Shown here: positions 34,229 through 43,610 of the stretch, piece after piece | Position numbering within the stretch: the stretch's first letter is position 1 | Layout of the letters: each line of letters starts with the position of its first letter | Made by a program: the position numbers and the translations under genes | The notes under the pieces: generated by a model | Told to the model about the DNA's origin: nothing | Database searches by the model: none | Seen by the model: only the letters and a program-made list of their open reading frames with translations | Assembly (NCBI GenBank): GCA_019429405.1 | Contig: JAHYIZ010000003.1 | Span: forward strand, 1-64,000 | Direction: 5' to 3' | Source: Paracoccaceae bacterium | Lineage (GTDB): Bacteria; Pseudomonadota; Alphaproteobacteria; Rhodobacterales; Rhodobacteraceae | DNA: 64,000 bases

Positions 34229-35286
34229 GCGATCAGGCTGCGGTCAAGTGCGGCCAGCCAGTTTTCATGGGTCAGCTTGCGCATCAGTTGGGCATTGAAC
34301 CCGTGCGCCTCAAGTGCTGCCTGCAACGGCAACAGGCCCAAGACATTGCCGATATCCTTGGGTGTGGTGGCGCCGTCGAAATCGGAGCCGAGGCCCACGC
34401 GGTCTTCACCCAGCCGCGAAATCAGGTGGTCAAGGTGGCGCAACACCGGCTCAAGCGTCATCTCGGGCGATTTGCGCCCGTCGGGGCGCAGGAACACGGT
34501 GGCAAAGTTCAGCCCCACGATGCCGTTGCTTTCAGCGATCATCGCCAGTTGGCGGTCGGTCAGGTTGCGGGCGCCGGGGGTGATGGCATGGGCGTTGGAA
34601 TGGGTTGCGACCAAAGGCGCCGAACTGATGGCCGCAACATCGTTGAAGCCCGCCTCGTTCAGGTGCGACAGATCGAGCATGATGCCAAGCGCGTTGCAGG
34701 CGCGCACAAGGGCCTTGCCCGCATCGGTTAGACCGGGGCCGGTATCGGGGCTGCCCGGAAAGCGGAACGGCACCCCATGGCCGAACGCCGTGGGCCGTGA
34801 CCAGACCGGGCCAAGGCTGCGCAACCCCATGGCATAAAAGGCATAAAGCGCGCTGAGATCGGGGTCGATGGCCTCTGCGCCCTCCATGTGCATGATCGCG
34901 GCAATGGTGCCCGATGCCATGCAGGCGCGCACTTCGCCCGCCGTGCGGCAGACCTTGAAGGCGCCCTTTGCGGCGCGTTCCATCCACAACAGGTGCCCGG
35001 CCATCGCCAGTGCCACCGGCTGCGCCGCCTCGTGCCCGATCAGGTCTGGCAGCGGCAGATCGTAGGGCGGCGCATCCATCATCGCCTCGAAGTCAGGCGA
35101 ATCGTGGGCCTCGGGCGAGGGGATGTAGATCGCGAAAAAGCCGCCGGCAAAGCCCGCGCGCTGCATGCGCGGCAGGTCGAGGTGGCCTTGGCCGTCGCCC
35201 TTCAGCCAGATTTGCTCGCGCCGTTCGGGCGCGCGCAACAGGCGCAGCAGAAAATCGTTGTGGCCATCAAAAACCGGGTTTGCCAT
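34216..35286 (-). CDS. M19 membrane dipeptidase family (renal dipeptidase-like)
   Basis: 356-aa zinc dipeptidase. Visible are the first metal motif FDGHNDFLLRLL (His-x-Asp near residue 9), Glu in AIMHMEGAEAIDPD, His in LDLSHLNEAGF and THSNAHAI, and the last Asp in RVGLGSDFDGATTPKDIG. These enzymes cleave dipeptides, sometimes with D-amino acids. It is the last gene of the run with a complete dipeptide ABC importer 8 bp upstream, so imported dipeptides are the probable substrates. There is no signal peptide, so it is probably cytoplasmic. Confidence 0.9.
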   Translation of the reverse strand: MANPVFDGHNDFLLRLLRAPERREQIWLKGDGQGHLDLPRMQRAGFAGGFFAIYIPSPEAHDSPDFEAMMDAPPYDLPLPDLIGHEAAQPVALAMAGHLLWMERAAKGAFKVCRTAGEVRACMASGTIAAIMHMEGAEAIDPDLSALYAFYAMGLRSLGPVWSRPTAFGHGVPFRFPGSPDTGPGLTDAGKALVRACNALGIMLDLSHLNEAGFNDVAAISSAPLVATHSNAHAITPGARNLTDRQLAMIAESNGIVGLNFATVFLRPDGRKSPEMTLEPVLRHLDHLISRLGEDRVGLGSDFDGATTPKDIGNVLGLLPLQAALEAHGFNAQLMRKLTHENWLAALDRSLIARPA

Positions 35287-35293
35287 GGGGTCC

Positions 35294-36043
35294 TCAGGGG
35301 GCGGCGCGGGTGAAGCCTTCGGAGGCCGCCAGCAGGTTACGGGTATAGTCTTGCGCGGCGTGGTGCGCCTGCAATTCGGCGCGGGTCAGCTCTTCCACGG
35401 TCTGGCCGTGCTGCATGACGATCAGCCGCTCGCACATATGTGCCACCACCGCAAGGTCGTGGCTGACAAGCACATAGGTCAGGCCGCGCTCGCTGCGAAG
35501 CCGGTCGAGCAGGTTCAGCACTTCGGCCTGAATCGAGGCATCAAGCGCCGAGGTCGGTTCATCGAGCAGCAGAATCTTCGGCTCCAGGATCAGCGCGCGG
35601 GCCACCGCCACACGCTGGCGCTGGCCGCCCGAAAGCTGGTGCGGAAAGCGAAAGCGAAAGCCTTGCCCAAGCCCGACATCGTTCAGCGCGCGTTCCACCC
35701 GCGCCTCGCGGTCGGTAAAGCCGTGAATCGCCAGCGGTTCTGACAACACCTTGTCAACCGTGTGGCGCGGATGCAGCGAGGCATAGGGGTCTTGAAACAC
35801 CATCTGCGCGCGGCGGTAAAAGGCCGGCGGGCGCGGCGCCGTGAGGGTCTGGCCATCAATGCGGATCGACCCGGCAGAGGTTGGCGCCAGCCCGCAGATC
35901 GCGCGCAGCACGGTCGATTTGCCCGAGCCGCTTTCGCCGACGATGCCGAAGGCCTCGCCCTCGTCCACCGCAAGCGAGACCCCGCGCACCGCGTGAACCG
36001 GGCCAAAGCGCACATGCAGGTCAGATATGTCGATCAGTGGCAT
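35294..36043 (-). CDS. Dipeptide/oligopeptide ABC transporter ATPase (DppF-like)
   Basis: 249-aa ATPase. Walker A GESGSGKSTVLRAICGL, Q-loop MVFQDPYASLHPRHTVDKVL (DppF signature), LSGGQRQRVAVARALI and Walker B ILLLDEPTSALDASIQ are intact. The switch His is in VLVSHDLAVVAHMC. The start MPLIDISDLHV at 36043 shares bases with the stop of the DppD-like gene. The C-terminal Fe-S cysteines found in some DppF proteins are absent. Confidence 0.9.
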   Translation of the reverse strand: MPLIDISDLHVRFGPVHAVRGVSLAVDEGEAFGIVGESGSGKSTVLRAICGLAPTSAGSIRIDGQTLTAPRPPAFYRRAQMVFQDPYASLHPRHTVDKVLSEPLAIHGFTDREARVERALNDVGLGQGFRFRFPHQLSGGQRQRVAVARALILEPKILLLDEPTSALDASIQAEVLNLLDRLRSERGLTYVLVSHDLAVVAHMCERLIVMQHGQTVEELTRAELQAHHAAQDYTRNLLAASEGFTRAAP

Positions 36044-36870
36044 CAGCGCGCCCAAGCCTCGTCTCGTTGCAATGTGGGCAGCGGGCGCTGGTCTGCGTCA
36101 ATGCGCGGCAGGCAGCCCATCAGCCCGCGCGTGTAGGGGTGCTGCGCCTGTGCAAGGTCGGCGGCGCGCAACTCTTCAACCACGCGGCCCGCATACATCA
36201 CCAGCACCCGGTCGCAAAAGCTCGAAACCAGCCGCAGATCGTGGCTGATGAAGATCAGCCCCATGCCGCGTTGGGTGACCAGATCATCGAGAATGCGCAA
36301 GACCTCGATCTGCACCGTCACATCGAGCGCCGAGGTCGGTTCATCGGCGATCAAGAGGTCAGGCTCGGTGATCAGCATCATGGCGATCATCGCGCGCTGG
36401 CCCATGCCGCCCGAAAGCTCATGCGGGTAGGCGGCCATGACGCGCGCCGGGTCGCGGATCTGCACCGCCTCCAGCATCGCCACGGCGCGGTCGCGCGCAT
36501 CGGCGCGGCCCGAGGCCACGCGCCGCGCGGCTTCGGCCAGTTGCCGCCCGATCGTCATCACCGGGTTGAGGCTGAACTTGGGGTCTTGCATGACCATGCT
36601 CATGCGCGCGCCGCGCAAGGCGCGCCAGTCGCGCGGGCTGGCGGCGCGCAGATCAATGCCGTCAAATTCCAGCCGGTCGGCGGTGGCGCGGCCGGGCAGG
36701 GGCGTCAGGCCCAGAATCGCGCGCCCGGTCTGGCTTTTGCCCGATCCGCTTTCGCCCACGATGCCCAGCCGCTCGCGCCCCAGCGTGAAGCTGACATTGC
36801 GCACCACGCTTTGCGGGCCTTGCCGCGAGGGGTAGGTGACGGTGAGGTTGTCAACGGCCAGCAGGGTCAT
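36043..36870 (-). CDS. Dipeptide/oligopeptide ABC transporter ATPase (DppD-like)
   Basis: 275-aa ATPase paired with the DppF-like one. Walker A GESGSGKSQTGRAILGLTPL, MVMQDPKFSLNPVMTIGRQL, signature LSGGMGQRAMIAMMLI and Walker B LLIADEPTSALDVTVQ are intact. The C-terminal extension (HPYTRGLMGCLPRIDADQRP) is the peptide-transporter oligomerisation tail. It overlaps the permease gene and its partner ATPase. Confidence 0.9.
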   Translation of the reverse strand: MTLLAVDNLTVTYPSRQGPQSVVRNVSFTLGRERLGIVGESGSGKSQTGRAILGLTPLPGRATADRLEFDGIDLRAASPRDWRALRGARMSMVMQDPKFSLNPVMTIGRQLAEAARRVASGRADARDRAVAMLEAVQIRDPARVMAAYPHELSGGMGQRAMIAMMLITEPDLLIADEPTSALDVTVQIEVLRILDDLVTQRGMGLIFISHDLRLVSSFCDRVLVMYAGRVVEELRAADLAQAQHPYTRGLMGCLPRIDADQRPLPTLQRDEAWAR

Positions 36871-37769
36871 TTGTGCGCCTTCGGGTCAAGCACATCGCGC
36901 AACCCATCACCCAGAAAGTTGAAACCGAGCGAGACCACAAAAATGGCAAGCCCCGGCATGGTCGCGACCCACCAGTGGTCAAGAATGAAGCGCCGCCCTC
37001 CAGCGATCATCGCGCCCCATTCGGGCTGCGGCGGCTGCGCGCCAAGGCCAAGAAAGCCAAGGCCCGCGGCGGTCAATATGATGCCCGCCATGTCAAGTGT
37101 GACGCGCACGATCACCGACGAAAGGCACAACGGCACCACATGCCCCCAGATGATGCGCGCCGAGTGCGCGCCTTGCAGGCGGATTGCATCAATATGGTCG
37201 GCGGTGCGGATGGTCAGCGTTTCGGCCCGCGCGAGGCGCGCATAGGGCGGCCATGAGGTGATGGCGATGGCGATGATCGCGTTTTCGATGCCGGGGCCAA
37301 GGGCTGCGACAAAGGCCAGCGCAAGGATCAGGCGCGGAAAGGCCAGAAAGATGTCGGTGATGCGCATCAGCACGGTATCGACCCAGCCGCCGTAATAGCC
37401 CGCCGTGGTGCCGACCAGCAGGCCGATCGGCGTGGCAATGACCGCCACCAGCGCCACCACCAGAAGCGTGATGCGCGAGCCATGGATGATGCGGCTGAGA
37501 ATGTCGCGGGCCTGATCGTCGGTGCCCATCGGGTGCTGCCACGACGGCGCCAGCAAGCGCTCGGTGCGCAGGCTGCCGCCCACGATCGGGTCTTGCGGGG
37601 CAAGCCACGGCGCCAGCAGCGCCACCAGCACCAGCGCCAGCACGATGCCAAGCCCCACCATCGCCAGCCGGTTGCGCCTGAACGCGAGCCACGTGCGGTA
37701 GGTCTGCCCCATCCGCGCCTGACGGCGCGAGCCGGGTTGCTCGGTCAAAAGCCATTCGCGCGTGCTCAT
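36867..37769 (-). CDS. Dipeptide ABC transporter permease (DppC-like)
   Basis: 300-aa permease. The N-terminal cytoplasmic stretch (TWLAFRRNRLAMVGLGIVLA), first helix and periplasmic loop (WQHPMGTDDQARDILSRIIH) are diagnostic for DppC/OppC. The ATPase-contact loop is AIRLQGAHSARIIWGHVVPL. The start MSTREWLLTEQPG at 37769 overlaps the DppB-like stop by 4 bp. An upstream in-frame stretch encodes the shadow of the previous gene and is excluded. Confidence 0.9.
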   Translation of the reverse strand: MSTREWLLTEQPGSRRQARMGQTYRTWLAFRRNRLAMVGLGIVLALVLVALLAPWLAPQDPIVGGSLRTERLLAPSWQHPMGTDDQARDILSRIIHGSRITLLVVALVAVIATPIGLLVGTTAGYYGGWVDTVLMRITDIFLAFPRLILALAFVAALGPGIENAIIAIAITSWPPYARLARAETLTIRTADHIDAIRLQGAHSARIIWGHVVPLCLSSVIVRVTLDMAGIILTAAGLGFLGLGAQPPQPEWGAMIAGGRRFILDHWWVATMPGLAIFVVSLGFNFLGDGLRDVLDPKAHK

Positions 37770-38824
37770 CTGCGGCGCACCCTCGGGTCTAGCAACGTGT
37801 AAAGCAGGTCGGAAAGCAGGTTCAGCCCCACGAAGATGGCGCCGATCACCAGCGTGCCGCCCAGCACCGCGTTCATGTCTGCATTTTGCAGGCTGTTGGT
37901 CAGGTATTGGCCAAGGCCGGGCCATGCGAACACGGTTTCGGTCAGAACCGAGCCTTCGAGCAGCCCGGCGTAGGAAAGTGCGATCACCGTCACCAGCGGC
38001 ACCGCCGCATTGCGCAGCGCATGCACCCAGATGATGCGCCACTCGGCCACGCCCTTGACGCGGGCGGTGATGATGTATTCCTGCGCCAGTTCTGCCAACA
38101 TAAAGCTGCGCGTCATGCGGCTGATGTAGGCGAGCGAATAGTAGCCCAAGAGCGCGGCGGGCAGGATGATGTGCGACAGCGCATTGCGGAACGCATCCCA
38201 TTGGCCCTGCATCGCGCTATCCCACAGCATCAGCCCGGTGCGCGGGGTGATCGCGTATTCATAGCTGATATCAATCCGCCCCGGCCCGGCAACCCAGTGC
38301 AGGCGGGCATAAAAGATCAGCAGCCCCAAGAGGCCCAGCCAGAAGATCGGGGCGGAATAGCCGATCAGCCCTACCACCCGCACGATCTGGTCGCTCAGCT
38401 TGCCTTGCCGCACGGCGGCCAGAACACCCAACGGTATTCCGAATGCGGTGCCGATGATGATGGCGACCGTGGCCAGTTCCAGCGTTGCCGGAAACACCCG
38501 CGCGATATCTTCCACGATCGGCTTTTTCGTCAGGAAACTGGTGCCCAGATCGCCCGACAGGATCTTCTGCAGATAGATCCAGAATTGTTCGTATAGCGGT
38601 TTGTCGAGCCCCAGCTCGATGAACACGCGGTCATAGACCGATTGCGAGGCGCGGTCGCCCACCACCGCCAGCACCGGATCGACCGGCACCACGCGGCCGA
38701 TCAGAAAGGTCACAAGCAGCAGCCCCAAAAAGGTCAGCGCCACGCTGGCGAAGATCTTGATGATCTTCCAGAGCAAGGCGGGAAGGGCGCCGTGGCGCCC
38801 CTCCCCTGATGCGGTATCAGTCAT
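37766..38824 (-). CDS. Dipeptide ABC transporter permease (DppB-like)
   Basis: 352-aa permease with the DppB/OppB features: first helix FASVALTFLGLLLVTFLIGR, LGLDKPLYEQFWIYLQKIL, and the coupling loop ITARVKGVAEWRIIWVHALR. The C-terminus VGLNLLSDLLYTLLDPRVRR is the family end. The start ATG abuts the binding-protein stop at 38824. Forms a heterodimer with the DppC-like protein. Confidence 0.91.
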   Translation of the reverse strand: MTDTASGEGRHGALPALLWKIIKIFASVALTFLGLLLVTFLIGRVVPVDPVLAVVGDRASQSVYDRVFIELGLDKPLYEQFWIYLQKILSGDLGTSFLTKKPIVEDIARVFPATLELATVAIIIGTAFGIPLGVLAAVRQGKLSDQIVRVVGLIGYSAPIFWLGLLGLLIFYARLHWVAGPGRIDISYEYAITPRTGLMLWDSAMQGQWDAFRNALSHIILPAALLGYYSLAYISRMTRSFMLAELAQEYIITARVKGVAEWRIIWVHALRNAAVPLVTVIALSYAGLLEGSVLTETVFAWPGLGQYLTNSLQNADMNAVLGGTLVIGAIFVGLNLLSDLLYTLLDPRVRRR

Positions 38825-40416
38825 TATTTGGTCACGGCCTTGAACGAGTTGTCGTTGAACGACGGCCCGACCACAAAGCCTTGCACGTCGGCGCGGCGCG
38901 CCATGACCTCGATTTCCTGGAACATGATCACGAAGGGCGAGTTCGCCTGATGTTCGGCTTGCAGGTCCAGATACATCTGGGCGCGCTTGTCGGCATCGGC
39001 TTCAAGCACCGCCGCGTCGGTCTTGGCGGTCATTTCGGGAATGTCCCAGGCATTGCGCCAGGCGAGCGGCTTTGAGGTCGCGTCGTCGGCGTTGTCGGGG
39101 TTGCGCGCGAAGGTGTCGGCGTTGGTGTGCGGGTCCTGATAGTCGGGCCCCCAGCGGCCGATGTAGATGTCGTGGTTGCGCGCGCGGTATTTGGTCAGCG
39201 TCTGCTGGCCATCGCCGGGGATCAGCTCAAGCTTGATGCCCGCAAGCGCCATGGTCTGCTGAATCGCGGTGCCGATGGCGGTAATCTCATCGGTGTTGCG
39301 GGTATCCATCGTCACCGTGAAACCGTCGGGGTAGCCCGCCGCCGCCAACAGATCCTTGGCCTTTGCCACGTTCAGCTCAAACGGCGTATCTTCCAGCGCG
39401 CCCAGAAAGCCGCGCGGCAAGAACGCCTGATGCACGGTGACGCGACCCTTCATGATGGTGTCGGCGATGGTCGCGTAATCGACCAGATACTTCATCGCCT
39501 GCCGCACTTCGGGAATCGCGAGGATCGGGTTTTTCTGGTTCAGCCCGAGATAGTAGATTGAACCTTTCACGCCAGAATCAACCGCGAGGTCGGGGTTTGC
39601 GGCCAGCACGTCGATGCTGTCGGCCGAAACGTTGCGGGCAATGTCGATATCGCCCTGTTCCAGCAGCAGCCGCTGTGTCGCCGGCTCAGGGATGTGGCGG
39701 TAGATCGAGCGCGCCATGGCAGGTGCGGCGCCCGAATAGTTGTCGTTACGCTCGAGCACGACAACCTCGTTGGCGCGCCATTCGCGAATCGTGAAGGCGC
39801 CCGAACCGGCATAGGCGGTCTTGAGCCAGTTGTAGCCAAAATCGCCATCGACGGCGTGTTCGGTCACCAGTTTTTCGTCGACAATGAAGCCAACGGTGGC
39901 GGTCAGGCAGTAGAGCACCAGCGTCGGCGCATAGGCCTTGTCGATTTCGTATTCAAAGGTCATCGGCCCGGTCTGGCGGATCATCGCATCGACGTTGTCG
40001 GCGGTGAACCCGAACTGGGTAAGGATGAAGGCGGGCGATTTGTCGAGCTTCACCGCGCGCTTCAGTGAAAACACCGCATCAGAGGCGGTGATCGGGTTGC
40101 CCGATGCAAATTTCATGCCGTCGCGGATGGTGAATGTGTAGGTCTTGCCGTCGGGCGAGATGTCCCATTTTTCGGCGACCACCCCGAAGATGTTCGACAC
40201 GTCTTTTACGTCGTAGCCGATCAACCCCTGATAGGAGTTGCCGAGCAGCTCGGAGGCGGTGAACTCAAACACTTCGGCAGGATCGAGGCTGATGATGTCA
40301 TCAATAGCCCAGGCCTGAATGAGCGTGTCGGGCGGCGTCGCGGCGCGTGCCACGGGCGCCAGCAGCGCGAGTGACGCGACCAGCGCGGCCCCGACCAGTT
40401 TTGGCAGATGTTTCAT
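38824..40416 (-). CDS. Periplasmic dipeptide/oligopeptide-binding protein
   Basis: 530-aa family 5 extracellular solute-binding protein with a clear signal peptide (MKHLPKLVGAALVASLALLA ... PVARA, cut before ATPPD). It shows the typical DVSNIFGVVAEKWDISPDGK and YTFTIRDGMKFASGNPIT motifs. The ligand class (peptides, glutathione, opines) cannot be fixed by sequence alone, but the downstream dipeptidase favours dipeptides. The start MKHLPK at 40416 has GGGAGC upstream. The promoter should lie in the 257 bp up to tRNA-Gly. Confidence 0.9.
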   Translation of the reverse strand: MKHLPKLVGAALVASLALLAPVARAATPPDTLIQAWAIDDIISLDPAEVFEFTASELLGNSYQGLIGYDVKDVSNIFGVVAEKWDISPDGKTYTFTIRDGMKFASGNPITASDAVFSLKRAVKLDKSPAFILTQFGFTADNVDAMIRQTGPMTFEYEIDKAYAPTLVLYCLTATVGFIVDEKLVTEHAVDGDFGYNWLKTAYAGSGAFTIREWRANEVVVLERNDNYSGAAPAMARSIYRHIPEPATQRLLLEQGDIDIARNVSADSIDVLAANPDLAVDSGVKGSIYYLGLNQKNPILAIPEVRQAMKYLVDYATIADTIMKGRVTVHQAFLPRGFLGALEDTPFELNVAKAKDLLAAAGYPDGFTVTMDTRNTDEITAIGTAIQQTMALAGIKLELIPGDGQQTLTKYRARNHDIYIGRWGPDYQDPHTNADTFARNPDNADDATSKPLAWRNAWDIPEMTAKTDAAVLEADADKRAQMYLDLQAEHQANSPFVIMFQEIEVMARRADVQGFVVGPSFNDNSFKAVTK

Positions 40417-40604
40417 GAATAGCTCCCAGCTTTGTTGGACGTTCATTCTATTTTCCGGCCGCGCGGAACGCGGTCGGCGCTGTCCATCCCGCAGGTTAGC
40501 GCTGCCAATCACGCGATTGTCAAGCCGCCAGCGCAACTTCGCGCCCGCTTTGGGCCGGGCACGGGCGTGCCGCCCTGCGGGTGCTGGCCACGCATCACCG
40601 CCAT

Positions 40605-40634
40605 GCCCGCCTGCGTGCAGGCGCGCAGGCGGGC
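40605..40634 (-). terminator. Hairpin downstream of tRNA-Gly
   Basis: GCCCGCCTGCG / CGCAGGCGGGC form a perfect 11-bp stem with an 8-nt loop, extendable through GCCAT / ATGGC. It lies 40 bp beyond the 3' end of the tRNA. No T tract is present, so it may mark the transcript end or a processing structure. The rest of 40417-40673 shows nothing clear. Confidence 0.5.
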
Positions 40635-40673
40635 AATGGCTTGATAGAACGCGATGAATTGCCGGATGAGTGC

Positions 40674-40747
40674 TGGAGCGGGCGGCGGGAATCGAACCCG
40701 CGTCTCTAGCTTGGAAGGCTAGGGTCTTACCATTACACAACGCCCGC
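40674..40747 (-). tRNA. tRNA-Gly (TCC)
   Basis: 74-nt tRNA. Acceptor GCGGGCG / CGCCCGC, D-arm TGTAATGGTAAGA, anticodon stem-loop CTAGCCTTCCAAGCTAG (anticodon TCC, reading GGA/GGG), T-loop GTTCGATTC, discriminator T and encoded CCA. Confidence 0.97.
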
Positions 40748-40758
40748 GTCCTAGCCGA

Positions 40759-40787
40759 TAGCTAGTCCACGTCCGCCATCGCGTCAA
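40759..40787 (-). promoter_or_regulatory. Sigma-70 promoter of tRNA-Gly
   Basis: On the minus strand TTGACG, a 17-bp spacer and TAGCTA end 11 bp before the tRNA 5' end. Confidence 0.6.
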
Positions 40788-40815
40788 GGCGATGCGCGCG
40801 CGGGCCGCACGCGCC

Positions 40816-41235
40816 TCAGCGCCAGTTTTCAACCAAGGCGCGCAGCAGATCGGCGCGGCTGATCTGCCCGACAAGCTGGCCTTCGTGCAGCACTGGAAAG
40901 CGGCGGTAGGGGCTGGCCAGAAACCGTTCGACCGCCGTGACCAGGTCGAGATCGACATCCAGCGTATCAACCGGCGTTGACATGTGGCGCGCCACCGGGC
41001 TGCCCCATTCCTGATGATAGGCGGCATGCAGGGCCGCGCGCAGACAGTCTTTCTTTGAAAGCACCCCGACCAGTGTGCCTTCGGCATCGACCACCGGCGC
41101 ACCCGAGATCCGCTTTTCCAGCAGCACGGTCATGGCGTGCAGAATTTCCATTTCGGGGCGCAGCACGATCAGCTCGGTGGCCATGTAGTCACCCACCCTT
41201 GGCCGCGCGCTGCCGGGTGTGGTTGGCGCGGTCAT
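40816..41235 (-). CDS. Tandem CBS-domain protein in the nqr operon
   Basis: 139-aa protein made of two CBS motifs: VGDYMATELIVLRPEMEILH with RISGAPVVDAEGTLVGVLSK, and VARHMSTPVDTLDVDLDLVT with RRFPVLHEGQLVGQISRADL. CBS pairs bind adenine nucleotides and often tune enzymes or transporters. It overlaps the nqrM stop (ATGA) and is the last gene of the nqr run, so it may sense adenylate or NAD state for the sodium pump. That link is by position only. Confidence 0.85.
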   Translation of the reverse strand: MTAPTTPGSARPRVGDYMATELIVLRPEMEILHAMTVLLEKRISGAPVVDAEGTLVGVLSKKDCLRAALHAAYHQEWGSPVARHMSTPVDTLDVDLDLVTAVERFLASPYRRFPVLHEGQLVGQISRADLLRALVENWR

Positions 41236-41405
41236 GGCGCGGCCTCGCCATCATGGCGGCGCGGGCACGCCGCGCAGGCGCCGCCCGCGTGGCACGAAAG
41301 CCCGCCGCAAGACCCCTTGATCGGCGGGCGCCCCGCAAGCACCCCGATAGACAGGCCCGCAATGGCCAGCACGAAAATGGCAAGGGTCAGCAGAAAGGCC
41401 AGCAT
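41232..41405 (-). CDS. nqrM: NqrM, Na+-NQR maturation factor
   Basis: 57-aa protein: one transmembrane helix (MLAFLLTLAIFVLAIAGLSI) followed by GSCGGLSCHAGGACAACPRR. The CGGL motif and the following cysteines are the signature of NqrM (DUF539), which is needed to install the intramembrane iron centre between NqrD and NqrE. It lies directly after apbE, 9 bp apart, and overlaps the CBS gene by 4 bp. Easily missed because of its size. Confidence 0.88.
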   Translation of the reverse strand: MLAFLLTLAIFVLAIAGLSIGVLAGRPPIKGSCGGLSCHAGGACAACPRRHDGEAAP

Positions 41406-41414
41406 GATCCGATC

Positions 41415-42383
41415 CTACCCGATGATGCGCGCCGAAAACCCGGCGGTGGTGATTTCACGAAACGCCGCGCCGTTGCGCAGCACGAACAGCGCGGCAATGT
41501 TGGCCGCGCCGGCAAAGGCCGCGCCGCGTTCCGGCCCCATCGCGAAGAGGGCCGTTGCCATGGCGTCGGCCATGGTGGCACTAGCGCTAAAGACCGAGAC
41601 CGAGGCTAGCGCGCTTTGCGCCGGCGCGCGCGTGGCGGGGTCGATGATATGGCCATAGCGGCGCCCGCCGTGGCTGTACCCGTTGACCCGGTCGCCCGAG
41701 GTTGCCAGCGCCTCGCCCGCAAGCTCTACCACGCGCAGCACCGCGCTGCCTGTCGCATCGGGGCGTTCAACGCCTGCCCGCCAGCGCCGCCCGCCGGGGT
41801 GCAGGCCGCGCGCCTGCACCTCGCCGCCCAGTTCCACAAAGAAATCGGTCAGGCCAAGCGCCTCCAGCGCCGCGACGATCCGGCCAAGGGCATGCCCCTT
41901 GGCAATGCCGCACAGATCAAGCGTGAGGTCGGGGCGCATTTTGCGCAGTGCGCCCTCATGCAGGGCGATGTCGGCATGGCTGCCGCCGCTGAGCCGCGTT
42001 ATCGGCCCAAAACCGTAGCGCCCCACCAGCCCGCCCACGGTCGGGTCGAAGGCGCCGCCGCTTTGCTGCGCCACCGCCAGCGCCACTTGCACCGTCGCCA
42101 GCGTCTCGGGCGATAGTGCTTGCCAGTCGGTGCTGTCAGAGCGGTTGAACCGCGCCACCTCCGACGCCGGGTTGAAGGGCGACATCGCCGCATCAACCGA
42201 GGCCACGATGGCGGTGACCGATGCGGCGATGGCGCCGGTGTCTGCCCCGGCGGGCACCGTGATCTGCCAGCCCGCGCCAAAGGCCGGGCCTTGCAGCACC
42301 AGAAGGTCGGGCGCGGCATGAAGCGGCCCGGCCAGCAGCGCCGCCCCGGTTCCGGCCAGAAATCCTCGCCGCGTGCACCCCAT
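41415..42383 (-). CDS. apbE: FAD:protein FMN transferase
   Basis: 322-aa ApbE that attaches FMN by a phosphoester to Thr/Ser of flavinylated proteins such as NqrC and NqrB. A Tat-like or Sec signal (TRRGFLAGTGAALLAGPLHA) directs it to the periplasm. Family motifs include ASVDAAMSPFNPASEVARFN, FDPTVGGLVGRYGFGP, LDLCGIAKGHALGRIVAALE, ELGGEVQARGLHPGGRRWRAG (split here) and GHIIDPATRAPAQSALAS. It sits between nqrF and nqrM, the expected place. Confidence 0.92.
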   Translation of the reverse strand: MGCTRRGFLAGTGAALLAGPLHAAPDLLVLQGPAFGAGWQITVPAGADTGAIAASVTAIVASVDAAMSPFNPASEVARFNRSDSTDWQALSPETLATVQVALAVAQQSGGAFDPTVGGLVGRYGFGPITRLSGGSHADIALHEGALRKMRPDLTLDLCGIAKGHALGRIVAALEALGLTDFFVELGGEVQARGLHPGGRRWRAGVERPDATGSAVLRVVELAGEALATSGDRVNGYSHGGRRYGHIIDPATRAPAQSALASVSVFSASATMADAMATALFAMGPERGAAFAGAANIAALFVLRNGAAFREITTAGFSARIIG

Positions 42384-42386
42384 TGC

Positions 42387-43610
42387 CTAGCCTCCGAAAT
42401 CGTCGTTGAAAATGTGGTCGGCATCGACCCCCAGATCATCCAGCATCGCCAGCACCGCCCGGATCATCATTGGCGGGCCGCAAAGATAATAGTCGCAGGC
42501 CTCGGGCGCGGGATGGTCGGCCAGATAGCGGCGCGCCACGACCTCATGCACAAAGCCGGTTTCGCCATGCCAGTCGTCGCCGGCGGCGGGGTCGGAAAGG
42601 GCCACGGTCCAGCTGAAATTGGGGTGATCGGCCTCAAGCCGGTCGAATTCGTCCTTGTAGAACAGATCGACCTTGCTGCGCGCGCCATACCAGAAACTGA
42701 TCTTGCGCGGGGTGCGCTTGACCAGCAGTTGATCGGAAATGATCGCCCGCAGCGGCGCCATGCCGACACCGCCGCCGATGAACAGCATCTCGCGGTCGCT
42801 CTCATGCGCGGCAAAACTGCCGAACGGCCCGGCCAGCCGCACCCTGTCGCCCGCCTTGACCCCGAACAGCCACGATGACACCACCCCCGGCGGCGCGCCC
42901 GGCCTGTCGGGGGGCGGCAGCGCCAGACGGACCAGCAGCACGATGCAGCCGTCGCCGCTTTCTGGCGTGTTGGCAATCGAATAGGCGCGCGCGGTGGCGG
43001 TGTTGCTGACCGAGGCAAGCGCGCGCAGCCCCATCGCCTCCCACGCTGCAAGATGTTCGGGCGCAATGTCATAATCGGCATAGCGCAGCGCATAGGCCGG
43101 CGCGGTGATCTGCACGAAGGCGCCGGGGGTAAAGCTGAAATCGGCGTCGTCGGGCAGCGCCAGCACGATCTCGCGGATCAGCGGCGCCACGGTGCGGCTG
43201 CTGACCACCGTGCAGGCCCATTCCTGCGCCGAAAGCAGGCTTTCGGGCAGCGTTAGCGCCATGTCGCCACGCAGGCTGACCTGACAGGCAAGGCGCACCC
43301 CGTCACGGATATCGGCGCGGCTAAGCAGCGCCGCCTCGGTGGCAAGTGCGCCGCCGCCGCCCTCGGTCACCGTCACCCGGCACTGGCCGCAACTGCCCGC
43401 GCCGCCGCAGGCAGAAGGGATTGTCACCCCCGCCTCGGACAGCGCCCCCAGCAGCTTGCCGCCGAGCGGCGCCTCAATGTCGTGCCGACCGTTGACCCGG
43501 ATCGACACCTGCCCCGTAGGCAGCAGCACCGCGCGCGCGCTTAGCACCAGCACCACCAGCACCAGCACGATGGCAACAAAGACCAGACTGCCCAGCCAGA
43601 TTTCGGTCAT
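42387..43610 (-). CDS. nqrF: Na+-NQR subunit F (NADH dehydrogenase)
   Basis: 407-aa NADH-oxidising subunit. An N-terminal helix ([20 protein letters not shown]) is followed by a [2Fe-2S] domain with Cys68, 74, 77 and 109 ([16 protein letters not shown]). The FAD domain ([20 protein letters not shown]) and NADH domain ([40 protein letters not shown]) follow, ending in NDDFGG as in Vibrio. NADH electrons enter the sodium pump here. It overlaps nqrE by 4 bp. Confidence 0.95.
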   Translation of the reverse strand: MTEIWLGSLVFVAIVLVLVVLVLSARAVLLPTGQVSIRVNGRHDIEAPLGGKLLGALSEAGVTIPSACGGAGSCGQCRVTVTEGGGGALATEAALLSRADIRDGVRLACQVSLRGDMALTLPESLLSAQEWACTVVSSRTVAPLIREIVLALPDDADFSFTPGAFVQITAPAYALRYADYDIAPEHLAAWEAMGLRALASVSNTATARAYSIANTPESGDGCIVLLVRLALPPPDRPGAPPGVVSSWLFGVKAGDRVRLAGPFGSFAAHESDREMLFIGGGVGMAPLRAIISDQLLVKRTPRKISFWYGARSKVDLFYKDEFDRLEADHPNFSWTVALSDPAAGDDWHGETGFVHEVVARRYLADHPAPEACDYYLCGPPMMIRAVLAMLDDLGVDADHIFNDDFGG

